A DNA stretch of 64,000 bases from Maribacter luteus (lineage in GTDB: Bacteria > Bacteroidota > Bacteroidia > Flavobacteriales > Flavobacteriaceae): NCBI RefSeq assembly GCF_009674825.1, contig NZ_WKJH01000022.1, positions 38,591 through 102,590 on the forward strand, read 5' to 3'. Position 1 is the stretch's first letter. Every line of letters begins with the position of its first letter. Both the position numbers and the translations under genes were made by a program. The notes beneath the pieces are model-generated. The model had not been told where the DNA came from and searched no databases. It worked only from the letters and a program-made list of their open reading frames with translations. This document shows positions 43,281 through 51,320 of the stretch, in pieces.

Positions 43281-44168
43281 ATGGATTTTAAACCCTATTT
43301 TTCTCTTAATAGACAGGAGAAAAGTGGGGTTTTCTTTTTGCTTTTGATAATTGTGGTTTTACAGGTTATCCTTTTTCTAATGAAGGGTTCCTCGACCAAA
43401 GGGAACTTTTCAGTGGATAAAGAAGCCCAAATTGAAATAGATTCTTTGAAGAAGGTTGCAGGCAGAAAATCTTCAACGGCCATTTACCCCTTCAATCCAA
43501 ATTATATTACAGATTATAAAGGGTACACTTTAGGTATGTCCCCAGAGCAAATAGATCGGTTACTTACCTATCGAAAAAGTAATTTGTTCGTAAACACTGC
43601 CGAAGAGTTCCAACAAGTCACCAAAGTGTCCGATTCATTATTGAAAAGCATGTCACCTTATTTTAAATTTCCTGATTGGGTAAACAAAAATAACCTGAAG
43701 GAGGGAAGTGTTCCAACCCCAAATTCGATTACAGCTAAAAGAAAGGTGTACGATTATGGGGAAACTACCAAGATCAAGGACCTTAATTCCGTAACCGTCG
43801 AAGAACTGAAATCAATTTACGGAATAGGGGAAAAATTGTCACAGAGAATTGTAAAATTCAGGAATCGTTTAGGTGGTTTTATGGTAAATGAACAATTGTA
43901 TGATGTTTATGGTTTGGAGCCGGAGGTCGTTGAACGAACATTATTACGATTTCAGGTACTGAAAAAACCCGATTTTGAAAAAATAAACATTAATACGGCA
44001 TCTGCTAAAAAACTAATGGAATTGGTATATATTAAAAGAAACGTAGCCAACGGCATAATTGATTACAGAAACGTTAACGGAAGCATTGTTTCTTTTGATG
44101 AATTGATGAATATTGAAAATTTCCCGAAAGATAAGATTGATAGAATTAAGCTATATTTGACGTTATAA
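43281..44168 (+). CDS. Helix-hairpin-helix (ComEA-like) protein
   Basis: 295 residues from the ATG at 43281. One membrane anchor near 18-36, then HhH DNA-binding repeats: LNSVTVEELKSIYGIGEKLSQRIVKFRNRLGGF and ININTASAKKLMELVYIKRNVANGIIDYRN. A third, degenerate copy begins near 75 (YKGYTLGMSPEQIDRLLTYR). Related to ComEA DNA-uptake proteins, but whether it serves competence is unknown. It lies 13 bases after the symporter and just before the acyl-CoA dehydrogenase. Confidence 0.88.
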   Translation: MDFKPYFSLNRQEKSGVFFLLLIIVVLQVILFLMKGSSTKGNFSVDKEAQIEIDSLKKVAGRKSSTAIYPFNPNYITDYKGYTLGMSPEQIDRLLTYRKSNLFVNTAEEFQQVTKVSDSLLKSMSPYFKFPDWVNKNNLKEGSVPTPNSITAKRKVYDYGETTKIKDLNSVTVEELKSIYGIGEKLSQRIVKFRNRLGGFMVNEQLYDVYGLEPEVVERTLLRFQVLKKPDFEKININTASAKKLMELVYIKRNVANGIIDYRNVNGSIVSFDELMNIENFPKDKIDRIKLYLTL

Positions 44169-44179
44169 ATTTAATTGCA

Positions 44180-45349
44180 ATGCAGAGCATGTACTTTACT
44201 GAAGAACATCAGTTATTTAGAGAGAGTCTCAGGGATTTTTTAGCCAAAGAAGTTATTCCCCATATTAATAAATGGGAGGCCGCGGGCAGTATAGAGCGTT
44301 TCATCTGGAAAAAGTTCGGGGAAATGGGTTATTTTGGTCTTGCCATTGATGAAACTTATGGAGGGCTTGGGCTTGATCTCTTTTATACTGTCATCTTTTT
44401 GGAAGAACTTCAGAGGGTAAATTCAGGAGGTTTTGCCGCTGCAATGTGGGCACATTCTTACTTGGCTATGGTGCACCTGAATAAAAACGCTACCCACGAA
44501 CAAAAGTTAGCCTATCTAACACCAAGTGTAAACGGTGAAAAAATCGGTTGTTTAGGGGTTACGGAGCCTTTTGGCGGTAGTGATGTTGCCGGTATGCGAA
44601 CAACAGCTGTTAAGGATGGTGAAACATATATAATCAATGGGTCAAAGACGTTCATTACGAACGGTGTGTGCGGTGATTATTGTATTCTTGCGGCAAAAAC
44701 AGATCCGGCGTCAGGTAATAAGGGTATAAGTCTGTTTATAGTTGATTTGGACAGTGAGGGTATTTCAGCCAATAAATTGAATAAATTGGGATGGCATGCT
44801 TCGGATACGGCAGAGCTTGCCTTTGATAACGTTAGGGTTCCTGCTTCGAATTTAATGGGTAGTGAAGGTCTTGGTTTTACCTTGATAATGGAGGCATTTG
44901 CACTAGAACGATTGGTTATGGGTATCAACGCCCATGCTAGGGCAGAATACGCCTTGGAATATGCCATGCAATATATGTCGGAAAGGGAAACTTTTGGCAA
45001 AACAATAAATCAATATCAAGCTTTAAGGCATAAGTTGGTAGATGGTTATGCCAATATGGACCTGTGTAAGCAATATAATTATGGTGTGGTTTTTAAAATG
45101 GACAAAGGGGAATATGTTGTGAAAGAAGCGACTATTTCAAAATTGAAGTCTACGGAAATGGCAGATAAGGTGGCATATGATTGTTTGCAGTTTTTGGGCG
45201 GGTACGGTTATATTGAAGATTATCCCATGGCCCGTATGTTCAGGGATAGCCGATTGGGACCCATTGGTGGAGGAACATCGGAAATATTAAAAGAGATTAT
45301 CGCAAAGATCATTATAGATAAAAAGGAATATCGCGTTCCTAAGGCTTGA
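44180..45349 (+). CDS. Acyl-CoA dehydrogenase
   Basis: 389 residues, normal for the family: helical N-terminus, LGVTEPFGGSDVAGMRTTA (FAD/substrate loop), a beta domain, and a C-terminal helical bundle (SERETFGKTINQYQALRHKL, FLGGYGYIEDYPMARMFRDSR, GGTSEILKEIIAK). The catalytic base is probably the Glu of ALERLVMG (position near 240), as in isovaleryl/long-chain type enzymes. It oxidises acyl-CoA to enoyl-CoA; chain length is not readable. Confidence 0.93.
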   Translation: MQSMYFTEEHQLFRESLRDFLAKEVIPHINKWEAAGSIERFIWKKFGEMGYFGLAIDETYGGLGLDLFYTVIFLEELQRVNSGGFAAAMWAHSYLAMVHLNKNATHEQKLAYLTPSVNGEKIGCLGVTEPFGGSDVAGMRTTAVKDGETYIINGSKTFITNGVCGDYCILAAKTDPASGNKGISLFIVDLDSEGISANKLNKLGWHASDTAELAFDNVRVPASNLMGSEGLGFTLIMEAFALERLVMGINAHARAEYALEYAMQYMSERETFGKTINQYQALRHKLVDGYANMDLCKQYNYGVVFKMDKGEYVVKEATISKLKSTEMADKVAYDCLQFLGGYGYIEDYPMARMFRDSRLGPIGGGTSEILKEIIAKIIIDKKEYRVPKA

Positions 45350-45440
45350 TTTCCAAATGCTTGTAGGGGTGTTATTGGCCGATCTGGTACATATTGGAAT
45401 ATAATTCGAAAATAAGTAGTGCCCATTCTAAATAAGTTTT

Positions 45441-45448
45441 TATATTTG
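45441..45448 (+). promoter_or_regulatory. Putative -7 box of rpsU
   Basis: TATATTTG, a full TAnnTTTG match, 35 bases before the rpsU ATG. It would give a 5' leader of about 30 nt that contains the Shine-Dalgarno sequence. Confidence 0.6.
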
Positions 45449-45464
45449 CACCCCTAATCACTAA

Positions 45465-45475
45465 AGAAAGGAGGT
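45465..45475 (+). promoter_or_regulatory. Strong Shine-Dalgarno sequence of rpsU
   Basis: AGAAAGGAGGT is complementary over 11 nt to the conserved 16S rRNA 3' end (ASD plus flank), with nine bases to the ATG at 45484. Bacteroidota ribosomes hide the anti-SD partly behind bS21, so such a site in front of the bS21 gene itself points to autogenous control (established idea for Flavobacterium johnsoniae). It is the only strong SD I noticed before a gene in this window. Confidence 0.9.
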
Positions 45476-45483
45476 TGTAGCCC

Positions 45484-45678
45484 ATGTTAATAATACCAAT
45501 TAAAGAAGGAGAAAACATAGACAGAGCTTTAAAGCGCTTCAAGCGAAAGTTTGACAAGACAGGTACCATGCGTCAGTTGCGTAAACGTCAGCAATTCACG
45601 AAACCTTCAGTACAGCGAAGAGCTCAAATACAAAAAGCACAATACATACAAGGTTTAAGAGATCAAGAAGAAATCTAA
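45484..45678 (+). CDS. rpsU: 30S ribosomal protein S21
   Basis: 64 residues of bS21: MLIIPIKEGENIDRALKRFK and the basic tail with RQLRKRQQFTKPSVQRRAQI. It sits on the 30S platform near the 16S 3' end and in Bacteroidota helps sequester the anti-SD. The strong SD upstream marks it out from every neighbour. A terminator follows 30 bases downstream. Confidence 0.97.
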   Translation: MLIIPIKEGENIDRALKRFKRKFDKTGTMRQLRKRQQFTKPSVQRRAQIQKAQYIQGLRDQEEI

Positions 45679-45708
45679 AATCTAATATGGCAGTGTACAA
45701 TTGTTGAA

Positions 45709-45738
45709 AAAAATCCTATCTTCCGATAGGATTTTTTT
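45709..45738 (+). terminator. Intrinsic terminator after rpsU
   Basis: A 12-bp perfect stem (45709-45720 and 45725-45736, AAAAATCCTATC and complement) with the tetraloop TTCC and a T tract. It separates rpsU from xerC. Confidence 0.9.
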
Positions 45739-45767
45739 ATTTTCAGAAATAGCTGGGCCTACTTTAC

Positions 45768-45775
45768 TAACTTTG
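45768..45775 (+). promoter_or_regulatory. Putative -7 box of xerC
   Basis: TAACTTTG, a full TAnnTTTG match, ends four bases before the xerC ATG at 45780, which points to a leaderless transcript. No -33 TTTG at the usual distance. Confidence 0.5.
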
Positions 45776-45779
45776 TGGT

Positions 45780-46682
45780 ATGTCGGTATCCAAGTTCGTA
45801 TCCTATTTGCGCTTAGAAAAAAAATATTCTGGGCATACTGTAAATGCTTACCAGCAAGATATTCTGTCATTTACAAATTTTTGTGAAGACAAGTATAGCT
45901 TGGTTCAAATTGAAAGGGTAGAATATCCGGTGATACGAAGTTGGATAGTTGAACTTGTAAACTCTGGCATTTCAAATAGATCGGTAAATAGAAAAATCGC
46001 CTCATTAAAGGCTTATTATAAATTTCTTCAACAAATCGATCTCATAGCGGCTAATCCGTTAGCAAAGCACAAAGCACTCAAAACATCCAAAAAGATAGAA
46101 GTTCCCTTTTCAGAGGAGGAAATGCGCCGTGTCTTGTCCCAGTTGCCATTTTCAGATGATTTCGAAGGTAGTCGGGATAAGTTGATCATAGAGTTGTTGT
46201 ATACAACGGGAATAAGAAGGGCGGAGTTGGTCAATCTTAAAATGGGTGATGTAGATTTATCGGAAAGATCTTTAAAGGTATTAGGAAAACGCAATAAGGA
46301 ACGTATTGTTCCATTATTGGTGTCGACAATAGATTTGTTCGCTATGTATTTGCCTTTAAGAAACGAGTTGGAAAACAAAGTGGATAAGGAGTTCGTTTTT
46401 CTTACCGGTGCGGGCAATAAAATATATGAAACCCTTGTTTATAGAATTATAAATGGGTATTTTAGTAAGGTGTCCTCCAAAATAAAAAGGAGTCCACATA
46501 TTTTAAGACATACCTTTGCGACTCACTTACTCAATAAAGGGGCAGATTTAAATTCAGTAAAAGAGTTGCTAGGCCATTCAAGTTTGGCTTCAACACAGGT
46601 ATATACCCATAATAGTATTGCTGAACTAAAGAAAATTCATGCATCGGCCCACCCAAGGGGTAAAAAATCGCAAGGACGATAA
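45780..46682 (+). CDS. xerC: Tyrosine recombinase (XerC-like)
   Basis: 300 residues. N-terminal SAM-like domain (about 4-90) and catalytic domain with Arg146 (TTGIRRAEL), a Lys near 170-173, His240 and Arg243 (HILRHTFATHL), His266 (LGHSS) and nucleophile Tyr275 (QVYTH). It resolves chromosome dimers at dif with its partner. Its position between rpsU and hpf is typical of Bacteroidota, which argues against a mobile-element integrase. XerC and XerD cannot be told apart with certainty here. Confidence 0.92.
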   Translation: MSVSKFVSYLRLEKKYSGHTVNAYQQDILSFTNFCEDKYSLVQIERVEYPVIRSWIVELVNSGISNRSVNRKIASLKAYYKFLQQIDLIAANPLAKHKALKTSKKIEVPFSEEEMRRVLSQLPFSDDFEGSRDKLIIELLYTTGIRRAELVNLKMGDVDLSERSLKVLGKRNKERIVPLLVSTIDLFAMYLPLRNELENKVDKEFVFLTGAGNKIYETLVYRIINGYFSKVSSKIKRSPHILRHTFATHLLNKGADLNSVKELLGHSSLASTQVYTHNSIAELKKIHASAHPRGKKSQGR

Positions 46683-46710
46683 ATTCGTTTAACATTTTAA
46701 ATTTAAGCTT

Positions 46711-47013
46711 ATGAAAGTAAATGCGCAATCAGTAAACTTCAATGCCGATAGGAAGTTGTTGGATTTTGTTCAAAATAGATTGGATAAATTGGAAACGTTC
46801 TATGACAAGGTAATAAGTGCGGATGTCTATTTAAAAGTAGAGAACACGAGTGCAAAAGAGAATAAAGTGGTGGATATCAGGCTAAATGTACCTAAAGATA
46901 AGTTTGTTGTGAATAAGCAATGTAAATCATTTGAAGAGGCAATTGATTCTGCTTGTAACTCCCTGGAAAGGAAGGTGAAAAAGATGAAGGAATTACAACG
47001 CGAAAAAGTATGA
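46711..47013 (+). CDS. hpf: Ribosome hibernation-promoting factor (short HPF/RaiA family)
   Basis: 100 residues, the short form: MKVNAQSVNFNADRKLLDFVQNRLDKLETFYDKV at the start and the basic tail FEEAIDSACNSLERKVKKMKE. It binds the 30S A and P sites and holds ribosomes inactive in stationary phase. It follows xerC by 28 bases and precedes the tRNA-tuf block. Confidence 0.94.
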   Translation: MKVNAQSVNFNADRKLLDFVQNRLDKLETFYDKVISADVYLKVENTSAKENKVVDIRLNVPKDKFVVNKQCKSFEEAIDSACNSLERKVKKMKELQREKV

Positions 47014-47034
47014 TAAAAATTTATTGAAAATTGT

Positions 47035-47064
47035 TTTGATTAAACAAATAAATATATACATTTG
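47035..47064 (+). promoter_or_regulatory. Promoter of the tRNA-tuf operon
   Basis: TTTG at 47035-47038, an 18-nt spacer, then TACATTTG at 47057-47064: both Bacteroidota elements at close to consensus spacing, 50 bases before the first tRNA. It should drive the four tRNAs and probably tuf. Confidence 0.7.
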
Positions 47065-47065
47065 C

Positions 47066-47092
47066 AGTCCGTTAGAAATAGCGGACTTTTTT
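47066..47092 (+). terminator. Hairpin with GAAA loop between hpf and the tRNA-Thr gene
   Basis: A 9-bp stem (47066-47074 and 47079-47087; one G-U pair) closed by the tetraloop GAAA and followed by TTTTT. It looks like the hpf terminator, yet it begins two bases after the -7 box of the tRNA promoter, so the new transcript would start inside it. Confidence 0.7.
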
Positions 47093-47114
47093 ATGCTAAA
47101 AAAGGTGATGATAA

Positions 47115-47188
47115 GCCGATGTAGCTCAGCTGGCTAGAGCAGCTGATTTGTAATCAGCAGGTCGTGGGTTCGAGTCCCTCTATCGGCT
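47115..47188 (+). tRNA. tRNA-Thr (TGT)
   Basis: Full cloverleaf: acceptor GCCGATG pairs with TATCGGC, D-stem GCTC, anticodon stem GCTGA/TCAGC with loop TTTGTAA giving anticodon TGT (47149-47151), T-loop TTCGAGT. CCA is not encoded. First of four tRNAs before tuf. Confidence 0.97.
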
Positions 47189-47213
47189 CAAAAGTTCTTT
47201 AAAATATGGGATT

Positions 47214-47295
<82 letters not shown>

Positions 47296-47425
47296 CTATA
47301 TTTTAAAAATAGCTTACTTTTGCTTCTTGTTTTGAGAAGTTGGGGTGGCAAGCAAGTTCGGGAAGTCCGGAATTGGAAAACATCTTTGGTTAAGGTGTGT
47401 AAATTGAAATTTTGAAGTTTAAAAT

Positions 47426-47498
47426 GCGGGAGTAGCTCAGTTGGTAGAGCGTCAGCCTTCCAAGCTGAATGTCGCCGGTTCGAACCCGGTCTCCCGCT
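47426..47498 (+). tRNA. tRNA-Gly (TCC)
   Basis: Acceptor GCGGGAG/CTCCCGC, anticodon loop CTTCCAA giving TCC, T-loop TTCGAAC, discriminator T. A 301-base spacer follows before the next tRNA. Confidence 0.97.
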
Positions 47499-47799
47499 CT
47501 AATATTTCGCAAGAAAAATATATTCGTTTGTTCAAATATGTTGCTCTTGGGAGGTAAGGGTGAGAAGTCAGTCCAGAGTTTATCTAAGGCAGCCCGTTCT
47601 TCCGCCTCAATATCGGGAGAACCTGTTCTTTTGGTATGTTCTTTGGGTAGTGGATGTGAAGGTGTCGGTAATTGTTTCGATACTGTAAAGGTCGGTAGAA
47701 CTTGGTCTAGCACTCAAAAAACCATGGGTTAACGTTTGTTGTAATTTCGATGTTGTTTTTGTTTGAAAGAGCGCATAACATCAACCAGGGACCCAACAA
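47499..47799 (+). other. Unexplained spacer between tRNA-Gly and tRNA-Thr
   Basis: 301 bases without a tRNA or a credible gene. Its base composition is richer in G and C than other intergenic parts nearby. Both strands carry open frames here (about 87 and 107 codons) that run into tRNA-Gly and do not resemble known proteins. If the tRNAs and tuf share a transcript, this stretch is transcribed and then trimmed off. Confidence 0.4.
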
Positions 47800-47871
47800 G
47801 CCGACGTAGCTCAGGGGTAGAGCGTTTCCTTGGTAAGGAAGAGGTCACGAGTTCAAATCTCGTCGTTGGCT
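47800..47871 (+). tRNA. tRNA-Thr (GGT)
   Basis: Acceptor GCCGACG/CGTTGGC (one G-U pair), anticodon loop TTGGTAA giving GGT, T-loop TTCAAAT, discriminator T. Ends 57 bases before tuf, as in the thrT-tufB order of many bacteria. Confidence 0.97.
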
Positions 47872-47928
47872 CAATTAAGGCATATAATTGTACACTAATA
47901 TATAAACTAAGATTAAAATTCATTTAAA

Positions 47929-49116
47929 ATGGCAAAGGAAACTTTTGATCGTTCCAAACCGCACTTAAATATAGGTACTATTGGACACGTAGATCACGGT
48001 AAAACTACATTGACTGCAGCTATTACTACAGTATTGGCTAATGCAGGACTTTCTGAATTGAGAAGTTTCGATTCTATCGATAACGCTCCTGAAGAAAAAG
48101 AAAGAGGTATAACCATTAACACATCGCACGTTGAATATCAAACTGCGAATCGTCACTATGCACACGTTGACTGTCCAGGTCACGCGGATTACGTGAAGAA
48201 CATGGTAACTGGTGCTGCCCAAATGGACGGTGCTATCTTGGTAGTTGCTGCTACGGATGGTCCAATGCCACAAACTCGTGAGCACATCCTTTTAGGTCGT
48301 CAGGTAGGTATTCCTAGAATCGTTGTTTTCTTGAACAAAGTTGATATGGTTGATGATGAGGAGCTTTTAGAGTTAGTTGAAATGGAAGTGAGGGAATTAC
48401 TTTCTTTTTATGAGTATGATGGTGATAACGGACCTGTTATTTCCGGTTCTGCCTTAGGTGCACTTAACGGTGAGCAAAAATGGGTAGATACTGTAATGGA
48501 ATTGATGAATGCTGTTGATGATTGGATCGAATTGCCAAAAAGGGATGTAGATAAAGATTTCTTAATGCCTGTTGAAGATGTATTTACTATTACTGGTCGT
48601 GGTACTGTTGCTACAGGTCGTATAGAAACTGGTGTTGCCAATACAGGTGATGCTGTTGATATCATCGGTATGGGAGCTGAGAAATTGTCTTCTACCATTA
48701 CAGGTGTTGAAATGTTCCGTAAGATTTTGGATAGAGGTGAAGCTGGTGATAACGTAGGTATCTTGTTGAGAGGTATTGAAAAATCAGACATCAAAAGAGG
48801 TATGGTAATCTGTAAGCCAGGTTCTGTTAAACCACATGCTAAATTTGAAGCTGAGGTTTATATCCTTAAAAAAGAAGAAGGTGGTCGTCACACACCATTT
48901 CATAATAACTATCGTCCACAATTCTACGTAAGAACCACTGATGTTACTGGTAACATTAATCTTCCTAGTGGAGTTGAAATGGTAATGCCTGGTGATAACC
49001 TTACTATTACTGTTGATTTGATTCAACCTATCGCATTGAGCGAAGGATTGCGTTTCGCTATCCGTGAAGGTGGTAGAACAGTTGGTGCTGGTCAGGTAAC
49101 CAAGATTATAGATTAA
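47929..49116 (+). CDS. tuf: Elongation factor Tu
   Basis: 395 residues. GTPase motifs GHVDHGKTT (about 18-26), switch [10 protein letters not shown], and NKVDMV; the three-domain EF-Tu length is standard. It delivers aminoacyl-tRNA to the ribosome. Codon use is strongly biased (for example GGT and GTT), as for a highly expressed gene. Four tRNA genes precede it and tRNA-Trp follows. Confidence 0.99.
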   Translation: MAKETFDRSKPHLNIGTIGHVDHGKTTLTAAITTVLANAGLSELRSFDSIDNAPEEKERGITINTSHVEYQTANRHYAHVDCPGHADYVKNMVTGAAQMDGAILVVAATDGPMPQTREHILLGRQVGIPRIVVFLNKVDMVDDEELLELVEMEVRELLSFYEYDGDNGPVISGSALGALNGEQKWVDTVMELMNAVDDWIELPKRDVDKDFLMPVEDVFTITGRGTVATGRIETGVANTGDAVDIIGMGAEKLSSTITGVEMFRKILDRGEAGDNVGILLRGIEKSDIKRGMVICKPGSVKPHAKFEAEVYILKKEEGGRHTPFHNNYRPQFYVRTTDVTGNINLPSGVEMVMPGDNLTITVDLIQPIALSEGLRFAIREGGRTVGAGQVTKIID

Positions 49117-49142
49117 TATTAGATAAGTACTATATTGCATTT

Positions 49143-49172
49143 AAGGTGTCCCGCTATCGCGCGGGATACCTT
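49143..49172 (+). terminator. Hairpin between tuf and tRNA-Trp
   Basis: 12-bp stem AAGGTGTCCCGC/GCGGGATACCTT (49143-49154 and 49161-49172, one G-U pair) with a 6-nt loop. It is not followed by a T tract, so it may mark the tuf 3' end by processing rather than full termination. Confidence 0.55.
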
Positions 49173-49187
49173 TCAATGTAAATATAA

Positions 49188-49260
49188 ACGGGTGTAGCTC
49201 AGTTGGTAGAGCACTGGTCTCCAAAACCAGGTGTCGGGAGTTCGAGTCTCTCCTCCCGTG
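49188..49260 (+). tRNA. tRNA-Trp (CCA)
   Basis: Anticodon loop CTCCAAA giving CCA; T-loop TTCGAGT; discriminator G. The acceptor stem ACGGGTG/CTCCCGT pairs except for a T-T apposition at positions 6 and 67. It is the only Trp tRNA in the window and lies just before secE. Confidence 0.95.
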
Positions 49261-49329
49261 CAAAAGTTAGATTGAGGTTCATTTGTACAGTGAAGGACTT
49301 CTTTCGGAATAATTTAAAGAGTAAAACTA

Positions 49330-49518
49330 ATGTTGACGTATATAAAGGAATCAATCGAAGAGTTAAGGCATAATGTTACTTTGCCTACTAAGGAAGAATC
49401 ATCCAATCTTATGGTCGTAGTGGCTGTATTCTCTATTTTGTTCGCCTTGGCTACATGGGGTGTGGATTCTGTCTTCAGTAAATTGATCAAGCTTTATTTT
49501 ACGAACGTTTTAAATTAG
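49330..49518 (+). CDS. secE: Preprotein translocase subunit SecE
   Basis: 62 residues with one membrane helix near 28-48 (VVVAVFSILFALATWGVDSVF), preceded by the amphipathic ESIEELRHNVTLPTKEE that contacts SecY. Short form as in most bacteria outside the Enterobacteria. Followed by nusG after nine bases, the usual pair. Confidence 0.95.
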   Translation: MLTYIKESIEELRHNVTLPTKEESSNLMVVVAVFSILFALATWGVDSVFSKLIKLYFTNVLN

Positions 49519-49527
49519 TCTAGCCTT

Positions 49528-50079
49528 ATGTCAGAAGTATTGGAAAAGAAATGGTATGTGGTGAGGGCAGTCAGTGGTCAAGAGAATAAAATCAAAGGCT
49601 ATATTGAGAGTGAAGTTGCCAGACTCGGTTTTTCCGATTACTTGGAAGAAGTTTTGGTGCCTACTGAAAAAGTGGTTCAAATTCGAAATGGTAAAAAAAT
49701 AAATAAAGAGCGGGTTTATTTCCCTGGATATATCATGATCAAAGCCAATTTAGGTGGTGAAATGATACATATTATACGTTCAATAACCAATGTAATAGGG
49801 TTTTTGGGCGAAACAAAAGGAGGGGATCCTGTTCCTTTAAGGAAGTCAGAGGTAAACCGTATGCTTGGTAAGGTAGATGAATTGGCGGTTAACACCGATA
49901 GTGTGGCCATACCTTTTGTACATGGTGAAACCGTTAAGGTTATTGATGGGCCTTTCAATGGTTTTAACGGAACCGTTGAGAAAATCAATGAAGAGAAACG
50001 TAAACTTGAGGTAATGGTGAAGATTTTTGGAAGAAAAACACCATTGGAGTTGAGTTACATGCAAGTAGAGAAAATATAA
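49528..50079 (+). CDS. nusG: Transcription termination/antitermination protein NusG
   Basis: 183 residues: NGN domain (KKWYVVRAVSGQENKIKGYI) and C-terminal KOW domain (GETVKVIDGPFNGFNGTVEKI). It binds RNA polymerase and couples it to the ribosome or Rho. Between secE and rplK in the canonical order. Confidence 0.98.
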   Translation: MSEVLEKKWYVVRAVSGQENKIKGYIESEVARLGFSDYLEEVLVPTEKVVQIRNGKKINKERVYFPGYIMIKANLGGEMIHIIRSITNVIGFLGETKGGDPVPLRKSEVNRMLGKVDELAVNTDSVAIPFVHGETVKVIDGPFNGFNGTVEKINEEKRKLEVMVKIFGRKTPLELSYMQVEKI

Positions 50080-50147
50080 AATTTTTGTTACATATTTACA
50101 AAGTTGTGTTGCTTCCTAAAAACACACTTTAAATTTAATTTAAAACA

Positions 50148-50585
50148 ATGGCAAAAGAAGTAGGTAAAGTAGTTAAGCTACAAGTTAGGGGAGGTGCAGC
50201 GAATCCATCGCCACCGGTTGGACCCGCCTTAGGTGCTGCCGGTGTTAACATCATGGAGTTCTGTAAGCAGTTCAATGCTCGTACGCAGGATAAACCAGGT
50301 AAGGTTTTACCAGTTGTTATCACGGTATATAAAGATAAGTCATTTGACTTTATCGTAAAGACACCGCCAGCGGCAGTTCAACTTTTGGAAGCAGCTAAGA
50401 TTAAAAAAGGATCTGGCGAACCTAACAGAGTCAAATCAGGGAGTATTACCTGGGACCAGGTTAAAACTATAGCAGAAGACAAAATGGTAGATTTAAATGC
50501 ATTTACTATCGAGTCCGCTATGAGCATGGTTGCTGGTACGGCTAGATCAATGGGTCTTAAAGTAGCAGGTAAAAGACCTTTTTAA
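50148..50585 (+). CDS. rplK: 50S ribosomal protein L11
   Basis: 145 residues, uL11: [20 protein letters not shown] near residues 11-30 and the C-terminal rRNA-binding block ending [14 protein letters not shown]. Part of the GTPase centre. 68 bases after nusG. Confidence 0.99.
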   Translation: MAKEVGKVVKLQVRGGAANPSPPVGPALGAAGVNIMEFCKQFNARTQDKPGKVLPVVITVYKDKSFDFIVKTPPAAVQLLEAAKIKKGSGEPNRVKSGSITWDQVKTIAEDKMVDLNAFTIESAMSMVAGTARSMGLKVAGKRPF

Positions 50586-50604
50586 AATCTTAAAAAGCAA
50601 TTAA

Positions 50605-51294
50605 ATGGCAAAGTTAACAAAGAAGCAAAAAGAGGCCCACGCTAAAATTGAGAAGGATAAACTTTATTCTTTGGAAGAGGCTTCAGCTTTAGTAAAAGAG
50701 ATAACCAACACAAAATTTGACGCATCTATAGATTTGGCCGTACGTTTGGGAGTTGATCCTAGGAAAGCGAACCAAATGGTACGTGGGGTAGTTAGTCTAC
50801 CACATGGTACAGGTAAAGATGTAAAGGTTTTGGCTTTGGTAACCCCGGATAAAGAAGCGGAGGCTCAGGAAGCCGGAGCTGATTATGTTGGGTTAGACGA
50901 ATATTTGGATAAAATCAAAGGCGGTTGGACCGATGTTGATGTAATCATCACCATGCCAAGCGTAATGGGTAAATTAGGACCTTTAGGACGTGTTTTAGGA
51001 CCAAGAGGTTTAATGCCCAATCCAAAAACAGGTACAGTAACTATGGATGTGGCCAAGGCCGTAACTGAAGTAAAGGCTGGTAAAATCGATTTCAAAGTTG
51101 ATAAAACAGGGATTGTCCATGCTGCGATAGGAAAAGCTTCCTTCCCAGCGGATAAAATTGCTGGCAACGCTAAGGAGTTGTTAGATACTTTGAACAAAAT
51201 GAAACCTTCTGCGGCTAAGGGTGTTTACATGAAAAGTATTTTCATGTCAAGTACAATGAGCCCAAGTGTTCAATTAGATCCAAAAACAGTTTAA
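50605..51294 (+). CDS. rplA: 50S ribosomal protein L1
   Basis: 229 residues, uL1: [24 protein letters not shown], then [19 protein letters not shown], and [13 protein letters not shown]. It binds the L1 stalk and represses its own mRNA in many bacteria. 19 bases after rplK. Confidence 0.99.
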   Translation: MAKLTKKQKEAHAKIEKDKLYSLEEASALVKEITNTKFDASIDLAVRLGVDPRKANQMVRGVVSLPHGTGKDVKVLALVTPDKEAEAQEAGADYVGLDEYLDKIKGGWTDVDVIITMPSVMGKLGPLGRVLGPRGLMPNPKTGTVTMDVAKAVTEVKAGKIDFKVDKTGIVHAAIGKASFPADKIAGNAKELLDTLNKMKPSAAKGVYMKSIFMSSTMSPSVQLDPKTV

Positions 51295-51320
51295 CTAACT
51301 GGTAGTTCAAAATTTTAATT

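Noticed and set aside
45780..46682. Mobile-element integrase for the XerC gene
   Set aside because: It sits in the conserved rpsU-xerC-hpf-tRNA-tuf block, with no attachment repeats or phage genes around it.
47390..47732. Open frames on both strands through the tRNA-Gly region (about 107 aa minus, 87 aa plus)
   Set aside because: They read across the tRNA gene; the minus frame has the tRNA-antisense pattern AGDRVRTGDIQ often seen in spurious predictions. No start or domain supports either.
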